This document shows, piece by piece, positions 52,468 to 61,557 of a stretch of DNA of 64,000 nucleotides. The first letter of the stretch is position 1; each line of letters opens with the position of its first letter. Below the pieces are notes generated by a model. It ran no database searches and was not told where the DNA came from. It saw only the letters and a list, made by a program, of their open reading frames with translations. Position numbers and translations under genes: made by a program. Origin of the DNA: Ammoniphilus sp. YIM 78166 (GTDB taxonomy: Bacteria > Bacillota > Bacilli > Aneurinibacillales > RAOX-1); the NCBI RefSeq assembly GCF_004522215.1, contig NZ_SDLR01000004.1, positions 62,001 to 126,000 of the forward strand, read 5' to 3'.

Positions 52468-53442
52468 ATGCTAAAAAAATCCATGATTGGCCTCTTAAGC
52501 GCGACGATCATTCTCAGCGGTTGCGCTAATTTCCAACCACAAGCCCAAGGGGGTACCCGGGCTTTAGAAAACCAAAACCAGCCTGTAAGAGTATTAAATA
52601 ACCCAGCTGCACCAGAAGAAAGAGGGAACACCAGTCTATCACTCATTGTGGAAGGTGAAAATACAGGAGCTCTTCCTATTGTACGTCAAGCCGATCAGAC
52701 CTATGTCCCTATTGAAAACTTATTTCAAACACTTGGTTATAATGTTTCCCGGGCTAATCAAGGCGAAATTCAAATTGGCTACACGGATCCTATCTTCACC
52801 ATCACAGAGGACAGTACCCAAGCCACAGTGGATGAACGTCAAGTGGACTTGCCTCATACCGTAACGACCATTGAGAATAAAACCTACGCCACCGTAGCCA
52901 GCTTGCAAGCCTTGCTTGGGGATGCGTATCAAGTTCAACAGACGGCTGATTCCCTCGTGGTCACACCAGTAGGTAATTCCCTCTTTCCCGAAGAAGACCA
53001 TGGCTGGGAGAACTTTAAAGAGGAGGACACAGAAGCAACACCGACCGTCTCATCAGCTGAAGCAAACCGAATTATTAGTATGGGTAGAAAGTATCTCGGC
53101 AGACCTTATGAGTTCGGAGCGCGAACAGGCCAAACCCGTACGTTTGACTGCTCTTCCTATGTGCAATATTTATATGGAAAGCAAGGAATTCGGCTCCCTC
53201 GTACAGCCCGAGCTCAAGCCACTAGAGGAAATCGCATCGCTGTCGCTAATTTAAAACCAGGCGATCTGCTTTACTTTTCTGTCCCTGGGCGATTTAGAAG
53301 CGACAAGACAGTAGGCCACGTGGGCATCTATATGGGAAATGGACGCATGATTCACGCAGTTCCCCCTAAGGTGCAAATTACCAATGTTGCTAATTCCTCA
53401 TACTGGAAGCGAGTATATTTAGGCGCTAGGAGAGTAGGATAG
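52468..53442 (+). CDS. NlpC/P60 cell-wall hydrolase, lipoprotein
   Basis: 324 residues; ATG after AAGGTGGAGGTTATTACAT. Lipobox ILSGCANF near residues 16-23. Residues about 55-170 resemble a copper-amine-oxidase-N-like domain (TYVPIENLFQTLGYNVSRA). The C-terminus is NlpC/P60 with catalytic Cys in TFDCSSYVQYLYG, His in VGHVGIYMGNGRMIHAVPP. Cleaves peptide stems of peptidoglycan at the outer face of the membrane. Confidence 0.88.
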   Translation: MLKKSMIGLLSATIILSGCANFQPQAQGGTRALENQNQPVRVLNNPAAPEERGNTSLSLIVEGENTGALPIVRQADQTYVPIENLFQTLGYNVSRANQGEIQIGYTDPIFTITEDSTQATVDERQVDLPHTVTTIENKTYATVASLQALLGDAYQVQQTADSLVVTPVGNSLFPEEDHGWENFKEEDTEATPTVSSAEANRIISMGRKYLGRPYEFGARTGQTRTFDCSSYVQYLYGKQGIRLPRTARAQATRGNRIAVANLKPGDLLYFSVPGRFRSDKTVGHVGIYMGNGRMIHAVPPKVQITNVANSSYWKRVYLGARRVG

Positions 53443-53455
53443 TCCGCATGAAACA

Positions 53456-53493
53456 AAACCATCCTAATACCCTCAGGGTATTGGGATTTTTTT
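53456..53493 (+). terminator. Terminator after NlpC/P60 gene
   Basis: ATCCTAATACCC-TC-AGGGTATTGGGAT with seven T. Confidence 0.85.
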
Positions 53494-53687
53494 ATTCTTG
53501 TCGATAAAAGTCGAACGAAACCGACAAAACTAGCCATATATCAAAGGTTTTTGGGTGAAAATATTGATAGGAAAAGGGTAGATATGTTAACATTTAAAGT
53601 GGCAGATAACACGGAAGTTATCCGCTTACTTTCCCTTCTTTCGTTCCCTTTTCCCACTATATTCTATGTGGAAAGAAACGTGAGACT

Positions 53688-54374
53688 GTGGGAAAAACCG
53701 AACAATTAAAACATATTAGCAGTTATACAAGTAAGCTGCTCCGACAGAAATTTGGTAAAGGACCTGAGTCTTGTCACGCCTCCTACGGTAGCCGCTACAT
53801 CGTTCTGTACCTACGCAAGTTCATCTGTCCAATGGAAGAAGTTCTGCTCGCACAGAACCAATATGAAACGGTGACTCATTCCAGACACACCATCATTGAG
53901 ACCATTTTGGTTGAACTCAAGGGCGTTATTCAAGTCACCATGGATGTAGAGGTTCTAGAGTTCTACCATGATTGGAGCTACGAGAACAATAACGGGATCA
54001 TCGTTGCCTATGTTCAAGATGGACAAGCTGATTTCGCTCCTGAAGAGTCAGACTTCCCCGAGAAGACTGCCTTAGAACAGGAAGTATCGAGGCTAAGCTT
54101 TCAGTTACAGAAGCTTCCAGGCACTATAGAATCCTTTAAGATTAGTCCCAAGATTTATATTGTCATCCGATATGAAACACTAGTCTACATCGAGAAGGCT
54201 CTCATTCATAAAGGCTATGGCAAGGTTCTCAAGATCACAAAAAATGAATACGAGAAAAAGCTTCTCCACAGTGATGGGCGTTTCGAGCAAATTTTTGGAA
54301 ATAAAGTAACAGATATCTTCTGTGACGAAGATTTTTCTTTAGATAAGGCATTAACCATATTTTTTACAAAATAA
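53688..54374 (+). CDS. DUF2294 (YbcI-like) protein, copy 2
   Basis: 228 residues from GTG. Same two-half layout as the copy at 19762-20457: ISSYTSKLLRQKFGKGPESC, LVELKGVIQVTMDVEVLEFY, HDWSYENNNGIIVAYV, and FKISPKIYIVIRYETLVYIE. Function unknown. The ribosome site is weak. A GATAAC-n6-GTTATC palindrome lies at 53605-53622. Confidence 0.75.
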   Translation: MGKTEQLKHISSYTSKLLRQKFGKGPESCHASYGSRYIVLYLRKFICPMEEVLLAQNQYETVTHSRHTIIETILVELKGVIQVTMDVEVLEFYHDWSYENNNGIIVAYVQDGQADFAPEESDFPEKTALEQEVSRLSFQLQKLPGTIESFKISPKIYIVIRYETLVYIEKALIHKGYGKVLKITKNEYEKKLLHSDGRFEQIFGNKVTDIFCDEDFSLDKALTIFFTK

Positions 54375-54411
54375 CAGATTGGCAAATGGCGGAATCTTCT
54401 TGAAGTCTTGC

Positions 54412-54450
54412 CGTGGCCGAACTTCTCATGCGGGAGAAGTTCGGCCTTTT
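54412..54450 (+). terminator. Terminator after DUF2294 gene
   Basis: GGCCGAACTTCTC-ATGCG-GGAGAAGTTCGGCC followed by TTTTTTATTTT. Confidence 0.9.
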
Positions 54451-54471
54451 TTATTTTAGAAAGGAGAAGAC

Positions 54472-54648
54472 ATGAAATTGTTTGTAGAAGAAATTCAACG
54501 CATCTATGACCGAGACTCACTTACCGATTTGAAGGAGCAACTTAAAGACCAAGTCGTTGATCCTTCCTTGTCTTGGCAGTCACGAATGGATCTATATGAG
54601 AAAATTAAATGGATTAATCTTCGCCTTGAACACTTAAAAAAGAAATAG
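54472..54648 (+). CDS. Small helical protein (58 residues)
   Basis: ATG after AGAAAGGAGAAGAC. Reads MKLFVEEIQRIYDRDSLTDL and ends LEHLKKK; strongly helical and charged. No family recognised. Bounded by terminators on both sides. Confidence 0.65.
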   Translation: MKLFVEEIQRIYDRDSLTDLKEQLKDQVVDPSLSWQSRMDLYEKIKWINLRLEHLKKK

Positions 54649-54676
54649 GCGTCAGAGATGAGCCCTGACGCCTTTA
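54646..54676. terminator. Bidirectional terminator
   Basis: AGGCGTCAG-n10-CTGACGCCT; shared by the small gene and convergent glyQS. Confidence 0.8.
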
Positions 54677-54682
54677 CATGCA

Positions 54683-56065
54683 TTAATAATTCATTTTTCC
54701 TTCAATGAAGGCTCTAAGTTCACTAATCGGCATCCGTTGCTGTTCCATCGTGTCCCGATCTCTTACCGTTACTTGGCCATCCTGCTCGGAGTCAAAGTCA
54801 TAGGTAATGCAGAACGGGGTTCCAATCTCATCGTGACGGCGATAACGTTTACCTATGGAACCCGCTTCATCGAAATCCACCATGAAGTACTTGGAGAGCT
54901 CTGCGTATACGTTTCCTGCTCCCTCGGACAGCTTCTTGGAAAGCGGGAAGATAGCGGCTTTAAACGGCGCTAGTGCCGGGTGGAAATGCAGAACAGTACG
55001 GCTGTCCCCACCTTCAAGTTGCTGTTCCTCAAAAGCATCAAGTAAGAAAGCCAACGTGACGCGATCCGCTCCAAGAGAAGGTTCGATACAGTAAGGGACA
55101 TATCTTTCGTTCGTTTCTTGATCAATATATTTAAAGTCCTCGCCTGAATGCTCCATATGCTGCTTCAAGTCATAATCCGTGCGGTCCGCAATCCCCCATA
55201 GCTCCCCCCAGCCAAATGGGAACTTATACTCAATATCCGTAGTGGCGTTGCTGTAGTGAGACAGCTCATCGTCGGAGTGATCACGCAGCCTGATTTTATC
55301 CTCTGTTAATCCTAGTGCGAGAAGCCATTGGTGGCAGTAATTTCTCCAGTATTCGAACCACTGTAGGTCTTCTCCTGGCTTACAGAAGAACTCCAATTCC
55401 ATTTGTTCAAATTCCCGTGTTCTAAACGTAAAGTTTCCTGGAGTAATCTCGTTGCGGAAGCTTTTTCCGATTTGGCCAATACCAAACGGCAATTTTTTTC
55501 TCATGGTTCGCTGAACGTTCTTGAAGTTCACGAAAATCCCTTGAGCCGTTTCAGGTCGTAGGTAGATCTCATTGGCTGTGCTTTCTGTTACCCCCTGGAA
55601 CGTCTTGAACATCAAGTTAAACTGTCGGATCTCCGTCCAATCCTGAGCCCCACAGTCTGGACACTTGATTTCATGCTCCTTCATAAGGGCAGCCATTTGA
55701 TCAAAAGATAAACCATCGACAATCATTTCTATTCCTTTTGCATCGAGAGCATTTTCAATCAGCTTGTCTGCACGATGACGAGCCTTACACTGTTTACAGT
55801 CTATCATCGGATCGTTAAAGTTCCCTACGTGACCGGAAGCAACCCATGCCTGAGGGTTCATGAGAATGGCTGCATCAAGACCTACGTTATAAGGAGACTC
55901 TTGAATAAACTTTCTCCACCAAGCCCGCTTAATATTATTTTTTAACTCTACGCCCAATGGGCCATAGTCCCATGTATTGGCCAGTCCGCCATAGATTTCC
56001 GAGCCTTGAAAGACAAAGCCTCGATGTTTCGCTAAAGCGACAATTTGATCCATAGTCACACTCAT
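54683..56065 (-). CDS. glyQS: Glycyl-tRNA synthetase
   Basis: 460 residues, dimeric class II type. Landmarks: [46 protein letters not shown] and [14 protein letters not shown]. Zn-site cysteines in CKQC near 87 and CPDC near 135. Charges tRNA-Gly. Preceded by a Gly T-box leader. Confidence 0.95.
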   Translation of the reverse strand: MSVTMDQIVALAKHRGFVFQGSEIYGGLANTWDYGPLGVELKNNIKRAWWRKFIQESPYNVGLDAAILMNPQAWVASGHVGNFNDPMIDCKQCKARHRADKLIENALDAKGIEMIVDGLSFDQMAALMKEHEIKCPDCGAQDWTEIRQFNLMFKTFQGVTESTANEIYLRPETAQGIFVNFKNVQRTMRKKLPFGIGQIGKSFRNEITPGNFTFRTREFEQMELEFFCKPGEDLQWFEYWRNYCHQWLLALGLTEDKIRLRDHSDDELSHYSNATTDIEYKFPFGWGELWGIADRTDYDLKQHMEHSGEDFKYIDQETNERYVPYCIEPSLGADRVTLAFLLDAFEEQQLEGGDSRTVLHFHPALAPFKAAIFPLSKKLSEGAGNVYAELSKYFMVDFDEAGSIGKRYRRHDEIGTPFCITYDFDSEQDGQVTVRDRDTMEQQRMPISELRAFIEGKMNY

Positions 56066-56089
56066 TCTTTGTTCTCTCCTTTTTAGTTA

Positions 56090-56345
56090 AAAATAAAGAA
56101 AGCTCCCATCCCATAGGCATTCTGCATGCCTAGGGACGAGAGCTTGAGCACCCGCGGTTCCACCCTAGTTGATCCATCTGAACGGTTGTCAGGATGCATC
56201 CACTTTTGGTTTTTTTCGAAGCTCTAGATTGCCTTTTCCCTGACTCTTCCTCTAGGCTTCCACCCTCCCTAGATCGCTGAATGTAAAGTTAGACAGGTAC
56301 TATCTATCCTTCAACGCTTCTTTGTTATTACATCTTATTGGACAT
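56090..56345 (-). ncRNA. Glycine T-box leader
   Basis: Conserved T-box GGTGGAACCGCGGGTG on the minus strand (about 56149-56164). The terminator pairs GCTCTCGTCCCTAGGC with GCCTATGGGATGGGAGC (56101-56144). Stem I region carries AGTA-type and GGGAGGGTGG segments and a GGC specifier (56231-56233), matching glycine. Uncharged tRNA-Gly pairs with it to allow read-through into glyQS. Confidence 0.9.
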
Positions 56346-56374
56346 ATCTTACTGAAGTTAAAGCAAAAAGTCAA
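56346..56374 (-). promoter_or_regulatory. glyQS T-box promoter
   Basis: Minus strand TTGACT (56369-56374), 17-bp spacer, TAAGAT (56346-56351). Confidence 0.7.
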
Positions 56375-56504
56375 TGTCACGCAAGAGACAGCAGATAATA
56401 AATTGTAATTAAGAGAAAAAGATAGTACAATGTTTAGGAATTGCATTGAGTTGATTTACAACTCACTCTCTTACTCAACCTCGCTAATCATAGTGGGGTA
56501 TTTT

Positions 56505-56582
56505 TTTTATAAAAAACAAGAAGCGTCCCATTTAGGAACGCCCTGGAAAAATAACCGCTCAACCTCCAACGGAGGAAAGATT
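56505..56582 (-). ncRNA. Candidate short C-rich sRNA
   Basis: Extended -10 TGCTATAAT (56589-56597, minus) gives a start near 56582. The RNA begins with a pyrimidine-rich CTTTCCTCC, forms a CCTCC-GTT-GGAGG hairpin (56563-56575), and ends with GCGTTCC-TAAAT-GGGACGC followed by TTCTTGTTTTTT. About 75 nt, no open frame. Not assigned to a known family. Confidence 0.55.
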
Positions 56583-56664
56583 AACTATATTATAGCATAT
56601 CCGTCGTAAACTAGTTCAGTAAGTTTTGGTAATATATCCACCTTATGGAATTGTCTTTTTATTA

Positions 56665-56678
56665 CTAGTTTTGTCGAA
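56665..56678 (+). promoter_or_regulatory. Candidate Spo0A box
   Basis: CTAGTTTTGTCGAA contains a perfect TGTCGAA 0A-box core, about 90 bp before a small gene. Confidence 0.5.
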
Positions 56679-56766
56679 TCCATCCAGCAGGCTTAATTTT
56701 ATGCTATACTTTTTTTACACAAAAACTGAAAGCGATTTCACAAAAGCTCTGAAAGGAAGGATTCTT

Positions 56767-56958
56767 ATGCATCTAAAACTATCGAAAGAGGACATCTTTA
56801 CTTCTTATAGCGTTGACCAGTTAGAAGTAAAGAGAAAATATTTATTAGACACCTTATTCTACACGACAAACTTAAGCAATGTAGAGCGATTTGAAATTCA
56901 CCATTTACTCATGCTCATTGATTATCAGAAGGAATCGATTCAGGAATGCGCGGTTTAA
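56767..56958 (+). CDS. Small hypothetical protein (63 residues)
   Basis: ATG after GAAAGGAAGGATTCTT; longer reading upstream is not supported. MHLKLSKEDIFTSYSVDQLE and HHLLMLIDYQKESIQE suggest a helical protein. No family recognised. A 0A-box-like site lies upstream. Confidence 0.6.
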   Translation: MHLKLSKEDIFTSYSVDQLEVKRKYLLDTLFYTTNLSNVERFEIHHLLMLIDYQKESIQECAV

Positions 56959-57087
56959 ATCTCCCCAACTGATCACCCCACTCACATTTTATGGAGTTCT
57001 TTGGAAGGAGATCTTACAAAGAGGCACTCCATGAAGTCAGAAAGGTGTATAGTTTAGTTAACTTCCTGTCATCACACTCCTATCCTT

Positions 57088-57120
57088 CTTTCCATCCTTC
57101 CTCAAGGATGGCTTTTTTTA
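57088..57120 (+). terminator. Terminator after the small gene
   Basis: CCATCCTT-CCTC-AAGGATGG followed by CTTTTTTTA. Confidence 0.8.
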
Positions 57121-57125
57121 AACAA

Positions 57126-57157
57126 AATAGTCCTGTTCCAGTAGGAACAGGACTTGA
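57126..57157 (-). terminator. citZ terminator
   Basis: AGTCCTGTTCC-TACT-GGAACAGGACT followed by ATTTTG on the minus strand. Confidence 0.75.
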
Positions 57158-57163
57158 ACTTTA

Positions 57164-58321
57164 TTATTGGCGCTCAGCTAAAGGAACGACTTCGCGTAAT
57201 TCTGGTCCTTGATAAATAGCTGTAGGACGGATGAGGCGGTTATTGGAGTACTGCTCTAATACATGCGCAGTCCAACCGGACACACGGCTCATCGCAAAGA
57301 TAGCGGTATATAGATCCATTTCAATACCCATTACATAATAAACGGAAGCAGAGAACAAGTCTACGTTTGGCCACATTCCCTTTTCCTTATTGACGATTTC
57401 GAAGGTTTTCTCTGTCATCTTATACCATTTTTCATCGCCCATCTTCTCCGCAAGCTCCTTCGACATCTCACGAAGCTGAACCGCGCGAGGATCCATGGTC
57501 TTGTATACACGATGACCGAATCCCATAATTTTTTCCTTGCGAGCTAATTTTCCATGAACATATTCTTCTACGTTCTCAGGCTCACCAATCTCAAGCAGCA
57601 TTTGCATAACTGCCGTGTTCGCTCCTCCATGAAGAGGTCCCTTCAAGGTTCCAATTCCAGAAGTGATCGCTGAATAGATATCAGAAAGCGTTCCAGCGGT
57701 TACACGACAAGCAAATGTGGAGGCATTGTACTCATGGTCCGCATGCATAATTAATCCTGCATCCATTACGCGAACTTCGATAGGATCTGCTTCCTGTCCT
57801 TTTAGCATATATAAGAAGTTAGCTGCAATAGATAGATCGTTCTTAGGCTCAACTAGGTCTAAGCCCTTACGTGTACGATCAATCGCGGCTACAATCACAG
57901 GAATCATAGCGGTAAGCTTGATCGCCTTGCGGTAGTTAGCCTCAGGGGCCATATCTTCGCCTTCGTCATCAAAGGATTTCAGCATAGAAACGGCCGTACG
58001 TAAGGTATCCATTGGGGTGCCCTTGGGAGAAATCAAGCGGATTACATCTAATACTTCTTGAGGAATCTTCTGATAGGAAGCAATCTGTTGTTTTAACTCT
58101 TGAAGCTGAGCACTGGTTGGCAGCTCGCCTTTCCAGAGAAGATAAATCACTTCTTCAAAGGTAGTCTTGTCGACTAATTCATTTATATCATAACCTCTAT
58201 AAATCAATCGGCCTTCTTTACCATCGATAAAACAGATCTCGGATGTACCAGCAATAACGTCCTCTAACCCAGCCGTAAAATCGGATTTTGCCTTGAAATC
58301 GCTTAGTTTTGTCTCACTCAT
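57164..58321 (-). CDS. citZ: Citrate synthase
   Basis: 385 residues from ATG after GGGGAATGGAGAC; extension to 58414 is not supported. Catalytic His in MHADHEYNASTFACR and GPLHGGANTAVMQ, Arg/His block GFGHRVYKTMDPRA, Asp in NVDLFSASVYY. Condenses acetyl-CoA and oxaloacetate into citrate. icd and mdh do not follow it here. Adjacent to no other TCA gene in the window. Confidence 0.93.
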   Translation of the reverse strand: MSETKLSDFKAKSDFTAGLEDVIAGTSEICFIDGKEGRLIYRGYDINELVDKTTFEEVIYLLWKGELPTSAQLQELKQQIASYQKIPQEVLDVIRLISPKGTPMDTLRTAVSMLKSFDDEGEDMAPEANYRKAIKLTAMIPVIVAAIDRTRKGLDLVEPKNDLSIAANFLYMLKGQEADPIEVRVMDAGLIMHADHEYNASTFACRVTAGTLSDIYSAITSGIGTLKGPLHGGANTAVMQMLLEIGEPENVEEYVHGKLARKEKIMGFGHRVYKTMDPRAVQLREMSKELAEKMGDEKWYKMTEKTFEIVNKEKGMWPNVDLFSASVYYVMGIEMDLYTAIFAMSRVSGWTAHVLEQYSNNRLIRPTAIYQGPELREVVPLAERQ

Positions 58322-58532
58322 GTCTCCATTCCCCTTTCTTATATATAATATTTGCAAATTCCGTTCCAACATATATATTTCGATAACTGTTTTAAAAATT
58401 CCTTCTTTGTCCATTAAATTTTACAATAAATTCATTTGGTAGGAACATACTAGGATTAGCCTTCCATTATTTTACCTAAATATATTTGCCGTATACATCC
58501 TATTTTACTTATATAACCAAGGAGCGTTCTCT

Positions 58533-58730
58533 ATGAATGATTATTTACTTCCACGCTATTCCAAGGATGACGTAAGAGAGTATTGGTCCCTTCTAATGAA
58601 CTACAAGAAGGAGCTGAATGATCAGTTACTCCATCTGCCTCATGATCAGGATAAGGCCTCTTATTTGGGTGCTATTGATTCGATTACATTCTGCATGGAG
58701 GAGTTGGAAAAACGGTTTGATCTCTTCTAA
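58533..58730 (+). CDS. Small hypothetical protein (65 residues)
   Basis: ATG after CCAAGGAGCGTTCTCT. Reads MNDYLLPRYSKDDVREYWSL and ends CMEELEKRFDLF; helical. No family recognised. Convergent with the next gene over a GC-rich hairpin. Confidence 0.6.
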   Translation: MNDYLLPRYSKDDVREYWSLLMNYKKELNDQLLHLPHDQDKASYLGAIDSITFCMEELEKRFDLF

Positions 58731-58735
58731 CATAA

Positions 58736-58766
58736 AGGAGGGGGCGCTCTATGCGCGCCCCCTATT
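58736..58766. terminator. Convergent hairpin terminator
   Basis: AGGGGGCGC-TCTATG-GCGCCCCCT-type stem (with one extra base) between two convergent small genes; weak T-tract. Confidence 0.55.
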
Positions 58767-58935
58767 CCTCGTCTGTATCTCTCTTAAAATGACTTTTTAA
58801 CAAACCCATGAAGTGCTCTGCACGCTCCTGATAAACGAAGTCCCCGAACAAGCGAAATAAGGTCATGTTTTCATTGTAAGAATCCAATAATGAATCAATA
58901 AGTGCATATTTGGTTTGTTCCTCGATATTTAGCAT
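58762..58935 (-). CDS. Small hypothetical protein (57 residues)
   Basis: ATG after GCAGGAGGAAGATAAGCTC. MLNIEEQTKYALIDSLLDSY, then FRLFGDFVYQERAEHFMGLL; helical and acidic. No family recognised. Confidence 0.6.
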   Translation of the reverse strand: MLNIEEQTKYALIDSLLDSYNENMTLFRLFGDFVYQERAEHFMGLLKSHFKRDTDEE

Positions 58936-59116
58936 GAGCTTATCTTCCTCCTGCTTGAAATCTAGTTTCCCTTAGCACTCATTCTTGACCCTATTGCGGC
59001 CTTTTAAACCCCACAGGCACCTGCCTTATTCTAAAAATTTTAATTATTATTACAGGAGATTGACGTTCTTTTCACGAATAGAAGTAGAGAATCCATTTCA
59101 AAGGAGGCAACTCGAA

Positions 59117-59914
59117 TTGACTATCAGTCTACCTGAAGCGTTATCTGAGCTAGAGAAACACATTCGCCCTCGTACCTTTCCCCTTGCCATTAGAGTATTG
59201 CGCAAGGATGAAGCGATCCCAGCTAAAACGAAGCGCCCCCTGCGCGATCTAGGTGTACAACTGAGCATTTGCCAAGGGATTACCATGGCTAGAACCTATG
59301 GTTGGTCTATAGCTATGGGAGGAGAAGATCTTTCCTGTCCAATTGCCAAGGCTGTCTTTCACTTTGAAGAACCTCTTTCCTATTACACAGAGGGTAACTT
59401 GGCTTGTGGCATGTATACAGCAACCCAACAAGCTGGAGTGCATACAGAAGCAGAGGTTCCCAAATTTACAAAAGAGGAGAATGGAACCGTTATCATTTCT
59501 CCCTTATCGCGCACCGACTTTGAACCTGATCTGCTTGTCATTTACGGCAATTCAGCGCAAGTGATGCGTATGGTCGCTGCCTCCTTATATAAAACAGGTG
59601 GGGCCATTACCTCGACTTTCTCAGCGCGCGCCGACTGTGCAGATATCATTATCAAAACCAAGCAAACGGAAAAACCTCAAGTTATTCTTCCTTGCTATGG
59701 TGACCGAGTGTTCGGTCAAACTCAAGACGATGAAATGGCATTCTCCTTTCCCTATTCACATCTAGGTGACTTCATTGAGGGATTGCACGGGACTCATCGG
59801 GGCGGTGTGCGCTATCCCGTTCCTGCCTTTCTCCAATACCAAGCGAAGTTTCCCGCAACTTACGAAAAGCTGAACGAGATGTGGGAGCAAAACGAAAATA
59901 AGAATTCCTTGTAA
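59117..59914 (+). CDS. DUF169 family protein
   Basis: 265 residues from TTG placed nine bases after AAAGGAGG; longer readings are not supported. DUF169 landmarks: LAIRVLRKDEAIP, QLSICQGITMARTYGWSI, GGEDLSCPIAKAVF, and CYGDRVFGQTQDDEMAFSF. The family has conserved cysteines and occurs mostly in anaerobes and Firmicutes; function not established. Confidence 0.82.
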   Translation: MTISLPEALSELEKHIRPRTFPLAIRVLRKDEAIPAKTKRPLRDLGVQLSICQGITMARTYGWSIAMGGEDLSCPIAKAVFHFEEPLSYYTEGNLACGMYTATQQAGVHTEAEVPKFTKEENGTVIISPLSRTDFEPDLLVIYGNSAQVMRMVAASLYKTGGAITSTFSARADCADIIIKTKQTEKPQVILPCYGDRVFGQTQDDEMAFSFPYSHLGDFIEGLHGTHRGGVRYPVPAFLQYQAKFPATYEKLNEMWEQNENKNSL

Positions 59915-59964
59915 TATAATCTAACAAGCTCACTTTCAAAATGAAACAAGTACGGTATGATAAA

Positions 59965-60070
59965 AATAATTCGTTAAGGATCTTTATGATCCCCCATCTC
60001 ATTCCTTGAGGCTGTTCCAAGGGACCGGGTAAGCCGGCCTTTTGAGGACCAGCCTCATTCTTTTTGTCAC
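59965..60070 (+). ncRNA. Candidate structured transcript
   Basis: TATGAT (about 59955-59960) with a weak -35 may start an RNA of about 105 nt. It contains GGATC-TTTAT-GATCC, then a larger hairpin GAGGCTG...CAGCCTC with an inner CCGG-GTAAG-CCGG stem, and ends in TTCTTTTTG. It could be a small RNA or an attenuated leader of the next gene. Confidence 0.45.
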
Positions 60071-60118
60071 AATCCCACCCAATTGAATATTTTGTTAAAA
60101 AAACAATCCGAGGCGCCT

Positions 60119-60565
60119 ATGGAATTCAAAAATGCGTACATGATTTCAACGGAAAATCAACTGATTGAACCCGGTGGCTATCTCATTCTCCAAGTCATGA
60201 ATCCTCTAGAATCTCTGAAAACCGCTTACCTTATTGGTATTATATCTAACGGGCTATGCCAGCAGCTGAAGCTCACTCTCATGTCAGAAAGTCTAGTGTT
60301 GGCCTTTGCAAAACCTCTCGAACCCCAGCCATTGAAAGATCATCCCCTATCTGCGAACCTTATTTGCCAATACTATATCCACTCTGACAATCCGATTATG
60401 GGAGGGCTTGTTATCGGAACCCTAACCGGAACAGCAGGGCAATTGAATACCAATCTGCAAGGAAGAATTAAGATAGAACCAGGTAAAATGATATTGCTAT
60501 ACGTCGTCAACCCAACACCTCATCGAACTTTTTTTGATATCAACCTAGCTTGGTTTGAAGACTAG
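60119..60565 (+). CDS. Hypothetical protein (148 residues)
   Basis: ATG after CCGAGGCGCCT. Predominantly beta-strand pattern: PGGYLILQVMNPLESLKTAY, MGGLVIGTLTGTAGQL, PGKMILLYVVNP. No signal peptide and no family recognised. Directly downstream of the structured RNA candidate. Confidence 0.7.
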   Translation: MEFKNAYMISTENQLIEPGGYLILQVMNPLESLKTAYLIGIISNGLCQQLKLTLMSESLVLAFAKPLEPQPLKDHPLSANLICQYYIHSDNPIMGGLVIGTLTGTAGQLNTNLQGRIKIEPGKMILLYVVNPTPHRTFFDINLAWFED

Positions 60566-60566
60566 C

Positions 60567-60695
60567 ATGCAAGGTTCTAGCTTACAAAAAAACCGGCTAT
60601 CATCTTCATCGTTAGCCGGTAAGCCTATTTATCTCCTAGCCTTCTTGATCGCTTGCACATATTGGGCAGCATATCAATTCTTCCTCCAATATTAA
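60567..60695 (+). CDS. Possible 42-residue membrane peptide
   Basis: ATG one base after the preceding stop. Reads MQGSSLQKNRLSSSSLAGKP followed by the hydrophobic YLLAFLIACTYWAAYQFF. Weak ribosome site; translation could be coupled. A minus-strand terminator-like hairpin overlaps it, so the interpretation is uncertain. Confidence 0.35.
   Translation: MQGSSLQKNRLSSSSLAGKPIYLLAFLIACTYWAAYQFFLQY
60586..60620 (-). terminator. Minus-strand terminator-like hairpin
   Basis: ACCGGCT-n15-AGCCGGT with seven T on the minus strand. No minus-strand gene ends here. Confidence 0.45.
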
Positions 60696-60798
60696 GATGG
60701 GTGTTACTTGCGTTTTCCTATTATGTGCAATAAAACAAATTATGATGGGGGAAAATAAGTCTGTCTCTACATCAAGGCTTGGGGGAGGTCCTTTAAGG

Positions 60799-61377
60799 AT
60801 GAATTTTGTATGGGAGTCAATCATTGTCGTTATTGGAGCCATGATTCTCCTTCGAATAGCGGGCCGCAAGTCGATTTCTCAGATGACGATATCCACAACC
60901 ATAGTCATGCTTTCCGTTGGTAATATTATCGTTCAACCCATAATTGAGAAAAGCATATGGAAAACGCTTGCCGTTATCATGATCTTCGTTACCGTTCTTA
61001 TTATTCTAGAGTTTCTGATGGTACGAACCAATTGGTTGGAAAAGTTACTTATAGGCAAAGCTGTGACATTGGTCGAAGATGGAAAGATTGTACCTCATAA
61101 CCTTCGCAAGATGCGCTTTACCATTGATCAATTAGAAATGCGGTTACGCCAACAAGGGATAACCAACATTTCGGATATAAAAACAGCTACGCTAGAAACC
61201 AATGGTCAGCTAGGTTATGAGCTTTACCCAGATGCAAGACCCCTGACAGTAGGTGAATTCAAAAAAATGATGGGCTTAGCTATACAGCAACAGCCTAGTC
61301 ATCCGGCAGGCTTTGATATCTTCGATGAGGTACGTCAAGAAGAGCATGCGAAACCGCTTCCAAAACAGTTTCAATAA
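60799..61377 (+). CDS. YetF/DUF421 membrane protein
   Basis: 192 residues; ATG after GGGGGAGG (10-base spacing). Three membrane segments at the start, with LLRIAGRKSISQMTI, then the cytoplasmic domain with MRFTIDQLEMRLRQQGITNI and ETNGQLGYELYPD, diagnostic of DUF421 (YetF/YdfS/YkjA). In Bacillus such proteins contribute to spore properties; exact role unknown. Confidence 0.85.
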   Translation: MNFVWESIIVVIGAMILLRIAGRKSISQMTISTTIVMLSVGNIIVQPIIEKSIWKTLAVIMIFVTVLIILEFLMVRTNWLEKLLIGKAVTLVEDGKIVPHNLRKMRFTIDQLEMRLRQQGITNISDIKTATLETNGQLGYELYPDARPLTVGEFKKMMGLAIQQQPSHPAGFDIFDEVRQEEHAKPLPKQFQ

Positions 61378-61497
61378 ACGTACTTAAGGTACGATACTAA
61401 ATATTTTCAATAATTCCATAAGATATCGTTGCATTTAAAACTTTTTAGCTTTAAAATAAAAGTACATTGAGGTTACCCCCTTAATGAATCATACTTG

Positions 61498-61530
61498 GAC
61501 TTACCCGTTTACGGAGTAGGTCATTTTTTT
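61498..61530 (+). terminator. Possible terminator after yetF-like gene
   Basis: Imperfect GACTTACCCG-TTTA-CGGAGTAGGTC hairpin followed by eight T. Confidence 0.6.
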
Positions 61531-61550
61531 TGGAAAAAAACATCAAATCA

Positions 61551-61557
61551 TGTCGAA
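61551..61557 (+). promoter_or_regulatory. Candidate Spo0A box
   Basis: Perfect TGTCGAA about 95 bp before the small gene at 61647. Confidence 0.4.

Noticed and set aside
56991..57212. 73-codon plus-strand frame before citZ terminator
   Set aside because: It runs through a plus-strand terminator and the citZ terminator and stop; the nearby GGAAGGAG is not properly placed for its start.
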